Assembly: GCA_900552555.1 (NCBI GenBank)
Contig: URZW01000003.1
Span: 1 to 64,000 of the forward strand
Direction of reading: 5' to 3'
DNA: 64,000 nucleotides
Source of the DNA: an uncultured Clostridium sp.
GTDB taxonomy: Bacteria; Bacillota; Clostridia; TANB77; CAG-508
In this document: positions 53,217-62,333 of the stretch, one piece after another
Layout of the letters: every line of letters starts with the position of its first letter
How positions within the stretch are numbered: position 1 is the first letter of the stretch
Program-made: the position numbers and the translations under genes
The notes under the pieces: model-generated
Database searches by the model: none
What the model was told of the DNA's origin: nothing
What the model saw: the letters and a program-made list of their open reading frames with translations, nothing else

Positions 53217-53277
53217 GTTATATTTAAAAAGTATGTAACCATAGTAACATGAAATTAACAAAATTTTTCCAAAAACC

Positions 53278-53306
53278 TTGATAAATCCAAGAAAATATAG
53301 TATACT
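53278..53306 (+). promoter_or_regulatory. SigA promoter of rpsO
   Basis: TTGATA, 17 nt, TATACT, giving a leader of about 88 nt. Confidence 0.7.
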
Positions 53307-53316
53307 ATTCAAGGTA

Positions 53317-53400
53317 AACCTTTTACTTAGCTTTTCAAGCGAAGCACCAAAGCTAAAAGCTCAGTTGAAGGAGTAAATAAAAATAGGAGGTGTAACGAAA
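53317..53400 (+). promoter_or_regulatory. Structured leader of rpsO (candidate S15 autoregulatory site)
   Basis: TTTACT (53320s) can pair with AGTAAA just before the ribosome binding site, enclosing AGCTTTT/AAAAGCT and AGC-GAA-GC(A) pairings. A leader that folds over its own start is the known design of S15 autoregulation in several bacteria; the exact S15-binding motif is not proven here. Confidence 0.5.
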
Positions 53401-53401
53401 A

Positions 53402-53665
53402 ATGACAAAGGAAAGAAAACAAGAAATCATTAACACATATAAAAGAGAAGAAAAAGACACTGGTTCACCAGAAGTACAAATCGCTCTTTTAACAGAAAGA
53501 ATTAATGAATTAACAGAACACTTAAAAGTACATGTTAAAGATAATCACTCAAGAAGAGGATTATTAAAAATGGTAGGTAAAAGAAGAAACTTATTAAACT
53601 ACCTAGCAAAAAAAGATGTACAAAGATACAGAGACATCGTTGAAAAATTAGGATTAAGAAAATAA
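53402..53665 (+). CDS. rpsO: 30S ribosomal protein S15
   Basis: 87 aa, full length. It reads TKERKQEIINTYKREEKDTGSPEVQIALLTERINELTEHLKVH and ends with KKDVQRYRDIVEKLGLRK. It binds the central domain of 16S rRNA early in assembly. RBS TAGGAGG before ATG 53402. Order rpsO-pnp is conserved in bacteria; here a terminator and a 395 nt non-coding stretch separate them. Confidence 0.98.
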   Translation: MTKERKQEIINTYKREEKDTGSPEVQIALLTERINELTEHLKVHVKDNHSRRGLLKMVGKRRNLLNYLAKKDVQRYRDIVEKLGLRK

Positions 53666-53676
53666 TTTCATAAAAG

Positions 53677-53714
53677 AGCCTATGCAAAACAAAAGATTTA
53701 GCATAGGCTTTTTG
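53677..53714 (+). terminator. Terminator after rpsO
   Basis: AGCCTATGC and GCATAGGCT form a perfect 9 bp stem followed by TTTTTG. Confidence 0.8.
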
Positions 53715-53803
53715 TGGAAAAATAGCAAACAGGGACATTCAAAAATTGGTTGAAAATTCAAGAATATTTAATCAATTTAAATAATTTTCTGTAAGTTAAA
53801 AAA

Positions 53804-53909
53804 GAGCCGGAAATTTAGGTAAGTAGCTTGTATAATGTACTGGGCAAGCTTAGCGAATGCTAGAAATAAAATCCAGAATATTATAGAGGTTACAATCTAA
53901 ATGAGGCTC
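53804..53909 (+). ncRNA. Candidate structured RNA in the pnp leader
   Basis: GAGCC (53804) pairs with GGCTC (53905) and, inside, ATTTAG with CTAAAT, forming a closing stem around a multi-branched interior with AGCTTG/CAAGCT and TAGC-GAAT-GCTA hairpins. A-runs flank both sides. A second hairpin GAGGGA/TCCCTC lies at 53917-53949. No known class recognised; pnp leaders are often autoregulated, but not with this shape that I know. Confidence 0.45.
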
Positions 53910-54060
53910 AAAAAAAGAGGGAATATGAGGATACCACAGCAAATCCCTCAAAAAATTTAATAAAAAAGGGAAGAATTGTGTACTGGACTCAAATTAATAA
54001 TAAAAGTGAATTCATGTACTGATCCATAAATCCCTCAATTCCTAAAAGGAGGAAAAAACA

Positions 54061-56238
54061 ATGTTTGAATTTATTAAAAAATGGTGCAAAAAAGAAGAAA
54101 AAGGAGAGAAAAATAGTATGTTTAAAGTATACGAAACAGAATTAGCAGGAAGAAAACTAACAATAGAAACAGGAAAATTTGCAGGACTAGCAAATGGAAG
54201 TGTAACAGTAAGATATGGAGACACAGTTGTAATGGTAAACGTTACAGCATCAAAAGAACCAAGAGATGGAATAGACTTTTTCCCACTATCAGTAGATTAT
54301 GAAGAAAAATTATATTCAGTTGGAAAAATACCAGGTTCATTCCAAAAAAGAGAAGGAAAACCAAGTGACAAAGCAATATTAACATCAAGAGCAATAGACA
54401 GACCACTAAGACCATTATTCCCAAAAGACTTCAGAAACGATGTAGTTGTTGTTGCAACAGTTCTTTCAGTAGAACAAGACAACTCACCAGAAGTAGCAGC
54501 AATGATAGGTGCATCAGCAGCACTATCAATTTCAGATATCCCATTTGGTGGACCAACAGCAGCAGTAAATGTTGGATTAGTTGATGGTAAAATAGTTATA
54601 AACCCAACAGAAGAACAAAGAAAAGTATCTGACTTAACATTAACAGTAGCAGGAACTGAAGAAAAAATAGCTATGATAGAAGCAGGAGCAAACGAAGTTC
54701 CAGATGATGTTATGTTAGAAGCAATTAAAGAAGGTCATAAAGAAATCAAAAAGATTTGTAAATTCATTGAAAAAATGAAAGAAGAAATCGGAAAACCAAA
54801 ATTTGAATACAAATCATTTGCAGTTGACCATGATGTATATGAATTTATAGAAGCAAACTTTGCAGAAGATGTAAAACAAGCACTTCAAGAAGCAGATAAA
54901 GAAACAAGAGACAACAATGTAGCAGCAGTATCTGACAAAATTGCAACAGCATATGCTGAAAAATTTGGAGAAGAAGCTGCAGAAGAACATAAAGCTGATA
55001 TTGGAGAAGCAATTTACAAATTAGAGAAAAAGACAGTAAGAGATATGATATTCTATGAACATAAAAGAGTTGATGGTAGAGCAATAGACGAAATCAGACC
55101 ATTATCATGTGAAATAGATTTATTACCTCGTGTACACGGAAGTGCATTATTTACAAGAGGTCAAACACAAGTACTTTCAGTTACAACATTAGGAATGATA
55201 AGCGAAGAACAAACATTAGACGGAATTGATACAGAAGAATCAAAAAGATATATGCATCAATACAACTTCCCAAGCTACAGCGTAGGTGAAGCAAGACCAC
55301 CAAGAGGACCAGGAAGAAGAGAAATAGGACATGGAGCATTAGCAGAGAAAGCATTAGTTCCAGTACTACCTTCAAAAGAAGAATTCCCATATGCAATAAG
55401 AGTTGTATCAGAAGTATTATCATCAAATGGTTCAACATCACAAGCAAGTATATGTGGAAGCACATTATCATTAATGGCAGCAGGTGTACCAATTAAGAGA
55501 CCAGTTGCAGGTATATCAACAGGACTTGTAACAAATCCTAATGACGAAAATGACTATGTAATGTTAACAGATATCCAAGGACTAGAAGACTTCTTCGGAG
55601 ATATGGACTTCAAAGTTGGTGGAACAGAAAAAGGTATAACAGCAATCCAAGTTGACATCAAAGTTGACGGATTATCATACAAAATTATTGAAGAAGCATT
55701 TGCTAGAACAAGAGCAGCTAGAAAACATATCTTAGAAGATGTAATGGCACCAGTAATTTCAGAGCCAAGAAAAGAAATATCAAAATATGCACCAAGAATA
55801 GTATCAACAAAAATAAAAGTTGAAAAAATCAAAGATGTAATCGGAAAAGGTGGAGAAACTATAAACAAAATAATTGATGCAACAGGTGTTAAAATAGACA
55901 TCGAAGAGGATGGACAAGTAATGATTTATTCAAATGATTCTGAAAAAGCTAACGAAGCATTAGATATGATAGAAGACATTGTTAGAGATGTAGAAGTTGG
56001 TGGAATTTATCTTGGAACAGTTACAAGAATAATGAACTTTGGAGCATTTGTAGATCTAGGAGTAGCTGGAAAAGAAGGTTTATTACACATTTCTAAAATT
56101 TCTAAAGAGAGAATTAAGAAAGTTGAAGATGTTCTTCATGTTGGAGATAAAGTAACTGTAAAAGTTACAGATATAGACGACCAAGGTAGAATTAATTTAA
56201 CAGCAATTTTATCTGATGATAAAGAAGATAAAGAATAA
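54061..56238 (+). CDS. pnp: Polyribonucleotide nucleotidyltransferase
   Basis: 725 aa. Two RNase PH domains (first about 20-230; second about 325-560, with RGPGRREIGHGALAEKAL and GGTEKGITAIQVDIK), a KH domain (IKDVIGKGGETINKIIDATG) and an S1 domain (VGGIYLGTVTRIMNFGAFVDL). It degrades RNA 3'-5' with phosphate. Two starts are possible: ATG 54061 with AAAGGAGG, or ATG 54118 with AAAGGAGAG, which begins exactly at the family N-terminus MFKVYETELAG. The first would add a 19-residue basic extension. A structured leader precedes it and a terminator follows. Confidence 0.96.
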   Translation: MFEFIKKWCKKEEKGEKNSMFKVYETELAGRKLTIETGKFAGLANGSVTVRYGDTVVMVNVTASKEPRDGIDFFPLSVDYEEKLYSVGKIPGSFQKREGKPSDKAILTSRAIDRPLRPLFPKDFRNDVVVVATVLSVEQDNSPEVAAMIGASAALSISDIPFGGPTAAVNVGLVDGKIVINPTEEQRKVSDLTLTVAGTEEKIAMIEAGANEVPDDVMLEAIKEGHKEIKKICKFIEKMKEEIGKPKFEYKSFAVDHDVYEFIEANFAEDVKQALQEADKETRDNNVAAVSDKIATAYAEKFGEEAAEEHKADIGEAIYKLEKKTVRDMIFYEHKRVDGRAIDEIRPLSCEIDLLPRVHGSALFTRGQTQVLSVTTLGMISEEQTLDGIDTEESKRYMHQYNFPSYSVGEARPPRGPGRREIGHGALAEKALVPVLPSKEEFPYAIRVVSEVLSSNGSTSQASICGSTLSLMAAGVPIKRPVAGISTGLVTNPNDENDYVMLTDIQGLEDFFGDMDFKVGGTEKGITAIQVDIKVDGLSYKIIEEAFARTRAARKHILEDVMAPVISEPRKEISKYAPRIVSTKIKVEKIKDVIGKGGETINKIIDATGVKIDIEEDGQVMIYSNDSEKANEALDMIEDIVRDVEVGGIYLGTVTRIMNFGAFVDLGVAGKEGLLHISKISKERIKKVEDVLHVGDKVTVKVTDIDDQGRINLTAILSDDKEDKE

Positions 56239-56267
56239 GTTTTATAAATTATATTTGAATTTTTGAG

Positions 56268-56297
56268 GTGATATTGTTGATTCAATATCACTTTTTC
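56268..56297 (+). terminator. Terminator after pnp
   Basis: GTGATATTG and CAATATCAC form a perfect 9 bp stem around TTGATT, followed by TTTTTCT. Confidence 0.85.
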
Positions 56298-56314
56298 TAT
56301 GTTATAGTTTAAAG

Positions 56315-56733
56315 TTGGATAGAAAGTAAAAAAATTTATATTCCTAAGTAGATATATTATTTATAAGTATGAAAATTTGATTGAAGTGAAAAATAGAGAA
56401 TCTTATATAAAAAAATGAGGAATGCTCACGGAAAAAATATATATGTATATGGTTTTAGAATTTTTTCGGTTTCAATACGCAACATAAGAATTTCTAAAAT
56501 AAATTAATGGCACCTTTCCACTAAAGTGAACTCTTTCCATTAATTTATTTAAGAAATTCTAATATTGCTCCAATTACATTCAAAAATTCTAAAACCATAT
56601 ACATATATATTTTTGGCCTGAGTTAGAGAGTCTAGTTTTTTTATATTAGATTTTCTTTTTGAACGTAATGAATAGTTCATACTTATAAATAATATATCTA
56701 CTTAGGAATATAGAGATTTTTACTTTCTAACCA
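56315..56733. repeat. 419 bp nested long palindrome
   Basis: TTGGATAGAAAGTAAAAA...TATTCCTAAGTAGATATATT at the left is repeated inverted at the right (56670-56733). Inside, ATATATGTATATGGTTTTAGAA (56440-56461) pairs with 56584-56605, then AAGAATTTCT-AAAATAAATTAATGG pairs with CCATTAATTTATTTAAGAAATTCT, ending at a central CACTAAAGTG hairpin. It contains no ORF of note. It fills most of the 664 nt between pnp and the metallopeptidase; 56734-56902 shows only AT-rich sequence and a GAAAGGA ribosome binding site. Confidence 0.9.
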
Positions 56734-56902
56734 ATTAGTAGTATTATCCTTAATGAACTGCAAATTTTCTATTGCTAAAATCTTATAATTAATGTATAAT
56801 ATATTTGACAAAAAACAACAGAACAAAGGATAAAATATTAAAAGAATTTAGCTTTAAATTTTTTTTTAAAATTCTGTACCTTGAAGAAAGGAAAAGCAAT
56901 AT

Positions 56903-58277
56903 ATGAAAAAAATAGGAAATATCATATCATGGATAATAATTATTATTATATTAATATTAGCCTTGAATTTTTATAGCAAGAATAATTTTAATGAATATGT
57001 AAGAAGTGAAATGAACTTACACACATCAGAATTTAAAAGAGATAGCGAAGTAAAATATTCAAAAACAAATAGTTATAAAATAACATCAAACAATGAAAAT
57101 GATGCAACATTCTATAAAAAAGTAAAGGTACAAAAAAATATGCCATATAAAGTAACATGTATGGTAAAAACAGAAAATGTAAAACCAGAAGGAGACATAT
57201 CAGGAGTAGGAGCACAAATATCAATAATAGGAACAACAGAAAAATCAGTGGCAATAACGGGAACACAAGATTGGCAAAAAATAGAAATGATATTTAATTC
57301 AAAAGATAGAGAAGAAGTGGACATAGGATTTAGACTAGGTGGATATTTAGGAAAATGCATAGGAACAGCATGGTTTAGTGATTTTACATTTGAAGAAGGA
57401 ACAATAAGTCAAAATAATAATTGGAAATTTGCATGTTTCATTTTTGAAAATACAGATGTTGTTTTAAATGGAAAAGAGATAAATATATCAATGTCAGAAA
57501 CAGATATTAACGATATAAGAGACACAATAAAAAGATTTGGAGCAAATATAAAAGATTTATCGGGAAATAAAATGACAGCTGATTATGATACATATATAGT
57601 AAAAGACCCAATAACCAAGCTATCATATGATGAAGAATTTGGATATTATGTTGCAGCAGAAGATGTTGAAGATTCAATAAAAGATGTTGTAAAACAAAAT
57701 GAGTATGATCATATTTTTGTAATTATCAGATTAGGAAATGAAGAATATAGAAATGATATTCAGGTGAATGATTGGATAGGTTTGCGGTTCTATGGATTAT
57801 TATGGAATAGGATATTCTAATATTAGACTACCAAATTCATCAAAAAGTTATATATATAAATATGATTCAAGAGTAAATACATTTCCGGAAGAAGTATTTT
57901 TACATGAATTTTTGCATTCTTTGGAAAGAACAGCAGAAGAATATGGATATACAATACCAGCACTACATGATAACGAAAAATATGGATATAAAAATCAAAA
58001 TATAATAGGACTTAAGAATTGGTATATAGATTATATGAACAAAACAATAAAAACATCAAATGGAAATATAGGGTTACCTGCAGAGGTGTATACATTAAAA
58101 CCAGCTAAAAATTTGGATTTTAAATATTCATATAATATTGATGAATTTCATGAGCCACAAAATGCATTGGAACAAATAAAACAATTATTTAAAAATATAG
58201 TATATAATGTTAAAAACATAGGAAGTTTGTTTAAAGAAAATGTTAATCAGAATTTAGAAGTTAATACAGAAAATTAA
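56903..58277 (+). CDS. Membrane-anchored zinc metallopeptidase, +1 frameshift at CGG
   Basis: Skipping the C of CGG at 57785 joins two frames into 457 aa. Residues 5-22 are a membrane helix; about 30-165 resemble a carbohydrate-binding jelly roll (GTQDWQKIEMIF; LGGYLGKCIGTAWFSDFTF). The catalytic part spans the joint: DWIGL-G-SMDYYGIGYSNIRL, then FLHEFLHSLE with the zinc motif HEFLH (residues 334-338) and a downstream acidic/His stretch. The zinc site lies wholly after the joint, so only the shifted product could work. Substrate unknown; probably cell-wall or surface-glycan linked. RBS GAAAGGA before ATG 56903; 78 nt before queA. Confidence 0.75.
57785..57787 (+). other. In-frame CGG, proposed +1 frameshift site in the metallopeptidase
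   Basis: Frame 0 is GGT-TTG-CGG-TTC and stops at TAA 57818. Skipping C gives TTG-GGT-TCT (Leu-Gly-Ser) and continues through the HEFLH zinc motif. Confidence 0.72.
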
Positions 58278-58355
58278 AAATATATAAATATTTAAATTAA
58301 ATTATTAACTATTGTTAAAAAATATAATTAAAAAATACAGAAAAGAGTGAAAAAA

Positions 58356-59387
58356 ATGAAAGTAACAGATTTTAATTACAACTTACCAGAAGAATTAATA
58401 GCACAAGTACCACTAGAAAAAAGAGATGAATCAAGACTAATGGTTCTAAATAGAGAAAAACAAACAATAGAACACAAAGTATTTAAAGACATAATAGATT
58501 ATTTAGAACCAGGTGATTGCTTAGTCAGAAATAATACAAAAGTTATACCAGCAAGAATTTATGGAAGAAAAGAAACAGGAGCACATGTAGAATTCTTATT
58601 ATTAAATAACATAGAAGGAGATATTTGGGAAAGTATTGTAAGACCAGGAAATAAGCTTCATGTTGGAACCAAAGTAATATTCGGAGATGGACTACTAGAA
58701 GCGGAAATATTAGATATAATGCCAGGTGGAACAAGAAAAGTGGAATTCCATTATAAAGGAATATTTAATGAAATATTAGACCAAATAGGACTAATGCCAT
58801 TACCACCATATATCCACGAAGAACTAAAAGACAATGACAGATATCAAACAGTATATGCAAAATATGAAGGCTCAGCAGCAGCACCAACAGCAGGATTGCA
58901 CTTTACACCAGAATTATTAAAGAAGATAGAAGAAAAAGGTGTTAAAATCGCAAATGTAACATTACATGTTGGAATTGGAACATTTAGACCAGTAAAAGAA
59001 GACGAAGTAGAAAAACACGAAATGCATTCCGAACATTTTTATATTAAGCAAGAAGATTGTGATAAAATAAATGAAACAAAAAAAGCTGGAAAAAGAGTAA
59101 TATCAGTAGGAACAACATCATGCAGAGTGTTGGAAACAATTGCAGATGAAAATACTGGAATGGTACAACCAACAGAGGGAGATACTCAAATATTTATTTA
59201 TCCAGGATATAAATTTAAATGTATAGATGGATTAATAACAAACTTCCATTTACCACAATCAACATTATTAATGCTAGTATCAGCATTAGCTGGAAAAGAT
59301 TATATAATGAAAGCATACAACGAAGCTGTAGAACAAAGATATCGTTTCTTTAGTTTTGGAGATGCGATGTTTATCGAAGGGATTTAG
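58356..59387 (+). CDS. queA: S-adenosylmethionine:tRNA ribosyltransferase-isomerase
   Basis: 343 aa. It begins MKVTDFNYNLPEELIAQVPLEKRDESRL and has YAKYEGSAAAPTAGLHFTPELL, VGIGTFRPV and FHLPQSTLLMLVSALAG, all QueA hallmarks. It converts 7-aminomethyl-7-deazaguanine in tRNA to epoxyqueuosine. Start at ATG 58356; a GTG at 58347 is the longer option. The stop codon lies inside the left end of an R2 element. It precedes tgt, its pathway partner. Confidence 0.97.
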   Translation: MKVTDFNYNLPEELIAQVPLEKRDESRLMVLNREKQTIEHKVFKDIIDYLEPGDCLVRNNTKVIPARIYGRKETGAHVEFLLLNNIEGDIWESIVRPGNKLHVGTKVIFGDGLLEAEILDIMPGGTRKVEFHYKGIFNEILDQIGLMPLPPYIHEELKDNDRYQTVYAKYEGSAAAPTAGLHFTPELLKKIEEKGVKIANVTLHVGIGTFRPVKEDEVEKHEMHSEHFYIKQEDCDKINETKKAGKRVISVGTTSCRVLETIADENTGMVQPTEGDTQIFIYPGYKFKCIDGLITNFHLPQSTLLMLVSALAGKDYIMKAYNEAVEQRYRFFSFGDAMFIEGI

Positions 59388-59522
59388 GGACGTTCCTTGA
59401 ATTCCCTCTTTTGAGGGAATTCGGGACACTCCTTAGAATACCCTAAATATATAAAAATATGGATTTAAGGAGTGTCCCAAAATCCCTTTATAAAGGGATT
59501 TTAAGGAACGTCCCTAAATCCC
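59379..59522 (+). repeat. R2 inverted-repeat element, complete copy (144 bp)
   Basis: The ends GGGATTTAGGGACGTTCCT and AGGAACGTCCCTAAATCCC are perfect 19 bp inverted repeats. Inside, GAATTCCCTC-TTTT-GAGGGAATTC and AAATCCCTTTATAAAGGGATTT form side hairpins, and GGGACACTCCTTA pairs with TAAGGAGTGTCCC. The left end supplies the queA stop codon; the right end is 12 nt before the tgt start. Built like R1 but different in sequence. Confidence 0.92.
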
Positions 59523-59534
59523 CAGGAGGGAAAA

Positions 59535-60662
59535 ATGAAACATGCAGTAACATATGAATTATTACATGAATGTAAACAAACAGGAGCAAGAAGAGGAGTA
59601 ATACATACACCACATGGAGACATACAAACACCAATATTTATGCCAGTAGGAACACAAGCAACAGTAAAATCAATGACACCAGAAGAACTTAAAGAAGAAG
59701 TAAAAGCACAAATAATATTATCAAATACATATCATTTATATTTAAGACCTGGACAAGATATAGTAAAAGAAGCAGGAGGACTTCACAAATTTATGAATTG
59801 GGATAGACCAATTTTAACAGACAGTGGAGGATTCCAAGTATTTAGTTTAGGGGATTTAAGAACAATATCTGAAGAAGGAGTTGAATTTAAATCACATTTA
59901 GATGGAAGTAGACATGTATTTACACCTGAATCTGTAATGAAAACAGAAGAAGATTTAGGAGCAGATATAATAATGGCATTTGATGAATGTTGTCCATATC
60001 CATCAACATATGAATACACAAAAAATTCAATGGAAAGGACAACAAGATGGGCTCAAAGATGTAAAGATGCACATGTAACAACAGATAAACAAGCATTATT
60101 TGGAATAATACAAGGTGGTTTTTATAAAGATTTAAGAAATAAAAGTTTAGAAGATTTAATAACACTAGATTTACCAGGATACGCAATTGGAGGAATAAGT
60201 GTAGGGGAGCCTAAAGAAGAGTTCTTAGATATACTTTATTATACAGCACCTAAAATGCCAAAAGATAAACCAAGATATTTAATGGGAGTAGGAACACCAG
60301 ATTATCTAATAGAAGCAGCAATATCAGGTATAGATATGTGTGACTGTGTATTACCAACAAGAATTGCAAGAAATGGAACGGCATTAACATCACATGGAAA
60401 AGTTGTTGTAAGAAATGCAACATATGAAAGAGATTGGGGACCATTAGATCCAGAATGTGATTGCTATACATGTAGAAATTACACAAGAGCCTATATAAGA
60501 CATTTAGTAAAAGCAAATGAAATATTAGGGGTACGTTTATTATCAATTCATAACTTAAGGTTCTTGACTAATTTGATGGAAAGAGTTAGAATAGAAATAG
60601 AGCATGATAATTTATTAACATTCAAGAACGAATTTTATAAAAAATATGGGTATATAGATTAG
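59535..60662 (+). CDS. tgt: tRNA-guanine transglycosylase
   Basis: 375 aa. DSGGFQVFSLG holds the base-specific Asp, DLPGYAIGGISVGEP the nucleophile region, and CDCYTCRNYTRAYIRHL the zinc ligands. It exchanges guanine-34 of GUN-anticodon tRNAs for preQ1, upstream of QueA action. RBS AGGAGGG before ATG 59535, immediately after R2. queA-tgt is a standard operon order; the R2 hairpins lie between them. Confidence 0.98.
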   Translation: MKHAVTYELLHECKQTGARRGVIHTPHGDIQTPIFMPVGTQATVKSMTPEELKEEVKAQIILSNTYHLYLRPGQDIVKEAGGLHKFMNWDRPILTDSGGFQVFSLGDLRTISEEGVEFKSHLDGSRHVFTPESVMKTEEDLGADIIMAFDECCPYPSTYEYTKNSMERTTRWAQRCKDAHVTTDKQALFGIIQGGFYKDLRNKSLEDLITLDLPGYAIGGISVGEPKEEFLDILYYTAPKMPKDKPRYLMGVGTPDYLIEAAISGIDMCDCVLPTRIARNGTALTSHGKVVVRNATYERDWGPLDPECDCYTCRNYTRAYIRHLVKANEILGVRLLSIHNLRFLTNLMERVRIEIEHDNLLTFKNEFYKKYGYID

Positions 60663-60754
60663 CCAAATCGCTAATTTAATTTGTACAAATTATAAATATT
60701 AGATGTAATAATCGGTATAATTTGTAAACTTATAAGTAAGGAAGGGGAATACAA

Positions 60755-62209
60755 ATGAATTTAATTGATGAAGAGTTACAACCAAAGAAAAAAGATAATT
60801 CTAAAAAAATGGCAAAGATAATATTAATAATAATATCACTATTAGTAGTTGCGATTATAGGAACTGTTATAGCAATAGCATATATACAAGAAAAAACATT
60901 TAAATTATATGTAAATGGAAGTCTAAATGAAAAAGTAAAACAAATGATGGTATTAGATGATGATGGAACAATATATTTTCCAATAAAAGATATAGCAGCA
61001 TATTTAGGTTATGAAAGCTATAATGGAGAATATACAGATAAATCAGAAGACCAAAGTAAATGCTATGTGCAAGATGATGATGAAGTAGCAAACTTTGCTT
61101 TGAATTCAAATAAAATTTATAAATTAACATTAGAAAATAGTGATGGAAATTACGATTACTACTATGCTAAAAAACCAGTAAAAGCTATGAATGGAAAATT
61201 ATATGCAACTTCAGATGCGATAGAAAATGCATTTAATATATCATTTTCATATAATGCTGATAATCAAAGAGCATATATATATACAATGCCATATTTAATT
61301 CAATCATATTCATCAAGAGTATTGGATTATGGATATGAAACAATAAGTGATAATTATACAAATGAAAAAGCGGTTCTTAATGATATGTTGGTTGTAACAA
61401 AAAATCAAGGAAAAGTTTATGCTGTAATAGATGTAAAAGGTAATACTATAATAGAAGCTAAATATGACAATATAGAATATTTACCAAATTCGGGAGATTT
61501 TTTAGTACAAAGTAATAATAAAGTTGGAATTATATCAGCTAAAAAAGAAACAAAAATTCAATTGTTATATGACAGTCTAGAATTAATAGATAGTGACACA
61601 GGTTTATATTTGGCAAAAAAAGATAATAAATACGGAGTTATAGATTCAAAAGGAAATATCAAGATTTATATAGAATATGACCAAATAGGAATAGATAATA
61701 CAAAATTTGAACAAAACAACATAAAAAACAGATATTTATTAGATAATGGAATGATTCCGGTACAAAAGGATAAATTATGGGGAGCTTTTGATAAGAACGG
61801 AAAGCAAGTCTTGGATTTTGAATTTGATAGTTTTGGATATATTGCAACAAGTAATAAAGATGCAATTAATTTACTGTTAATACCAGATTATAATATTTTA
61901 GTAGCATGTCAAAATAAAAAATATGCATTAATAAATTCAGCAGGTGAAATGATAATAAGACCAGTTCTTGATGATGCATATATGACAATAAATTCTGGAA
62001 AGAAATATTATTATATGAATGCAAATGATAGAAAAATTAATATAACAGAATTTTTAGATGAACAAGGACCAAGTAATAATAGTAATAATTCAACAACTGA
62101 AAATAAGACAGATGAAAATTCTACAAGTGAAACAACAGATCAAACTCAGACAGGAGAAACTTCATCAACAGATGATGGATTTGTTACTGTAACTAATACA
62201 GAAGAATAA
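60755..62209 (+). CDS. Membrane-anchored WG-repeat protein with copper-amine-oxidase-like N-domain
   Basis: 484 aa. A cytoplasmic charged N-terminus, one membrane helix (about 23-46), a stalk-binding type domain (about 50-190, TFKLYVNGSLNEKVKQMM...DIAAYLGYES), and then four to five WG-type repeats, for example KDNKYGVIDSKGNIKI, KDKLWGAFDKNGKQV and QNKKYALINSAGEMI. A Ser/Thr/Asn-rich tail ends it. It is probably a cell-surface binding protein; ligand unknown. Upstream, ACAAATTATA (60685) and TATAATTTGT (60716) form an inverted repeat that may be an operator. RBS AAGGGG. Confidence 0.78.
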   Translation: MNLIDEELQPKKKDNSKKMAKIILIIISLLVVAIIGTVIAIAYIQEKTFKLYVNGSLNEKVKQMMVLDDDGTIYFPIKDIAAYLGYESYNGEYTDKSEDQSKCYVQDDDEVANFALNSNKIYKLTLENSDGNYDYYYAKKPVKAMNGKLYATSDAIENAFNISFSYNADNQRAYIYTMPYLIQSYSSRVLDYGYETISDNYTNEKAVLNDMLVVTKNQGKVYAVIDVKGNTIIEAKYDNIEYLPNSGDFLVQSNNKVGIISAKKETKIQLLYDSLELIDSDTGLYLAKKDNKYGVIDSKGNIKIYIEYDQIGIDNTKFEQNNIKNRYLLDNGMIPVQKDKLWGAFDKNGKQVLDFEFDSFGYIATSNKDAINLLLIPDYNILVACQNKKYALINSAGEMIIRPVLDDAYMTINSGKKYYYMNANDRKINITEFLDEQGPSNNSNNSTTENKTDENSTSETTDQTQTGETSSTDDGFVTVTNTEE

Positions 62210-62213
62210 AAAT

Positions 62214-62260
62214 AATATCCTAATAGGTGCTTATTATGCTCTTATTAGGATATTTTTTAA
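62214..62260 (+). terminator. Terminator after the WG-repeat gene
   Basis: AATATCCTAATA and TATTAGGATATT form a perfect 12 bp stem followed by six T. Confidence 0.85.
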
Positions 62261-62333
62261 CTTAATAAAGAATATTTTTATACTATTTGAATATACATAT
62301 ATATAGTAAACCAAAGAAACAAGGAGAATATGT

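Noticed and set aside
53221..53260. A further TGTAAC array before rpsO
   Set aside because: TGTAAC, GTAACA and TTAACA occur but without the 11 bp phase or consistent hexamer.
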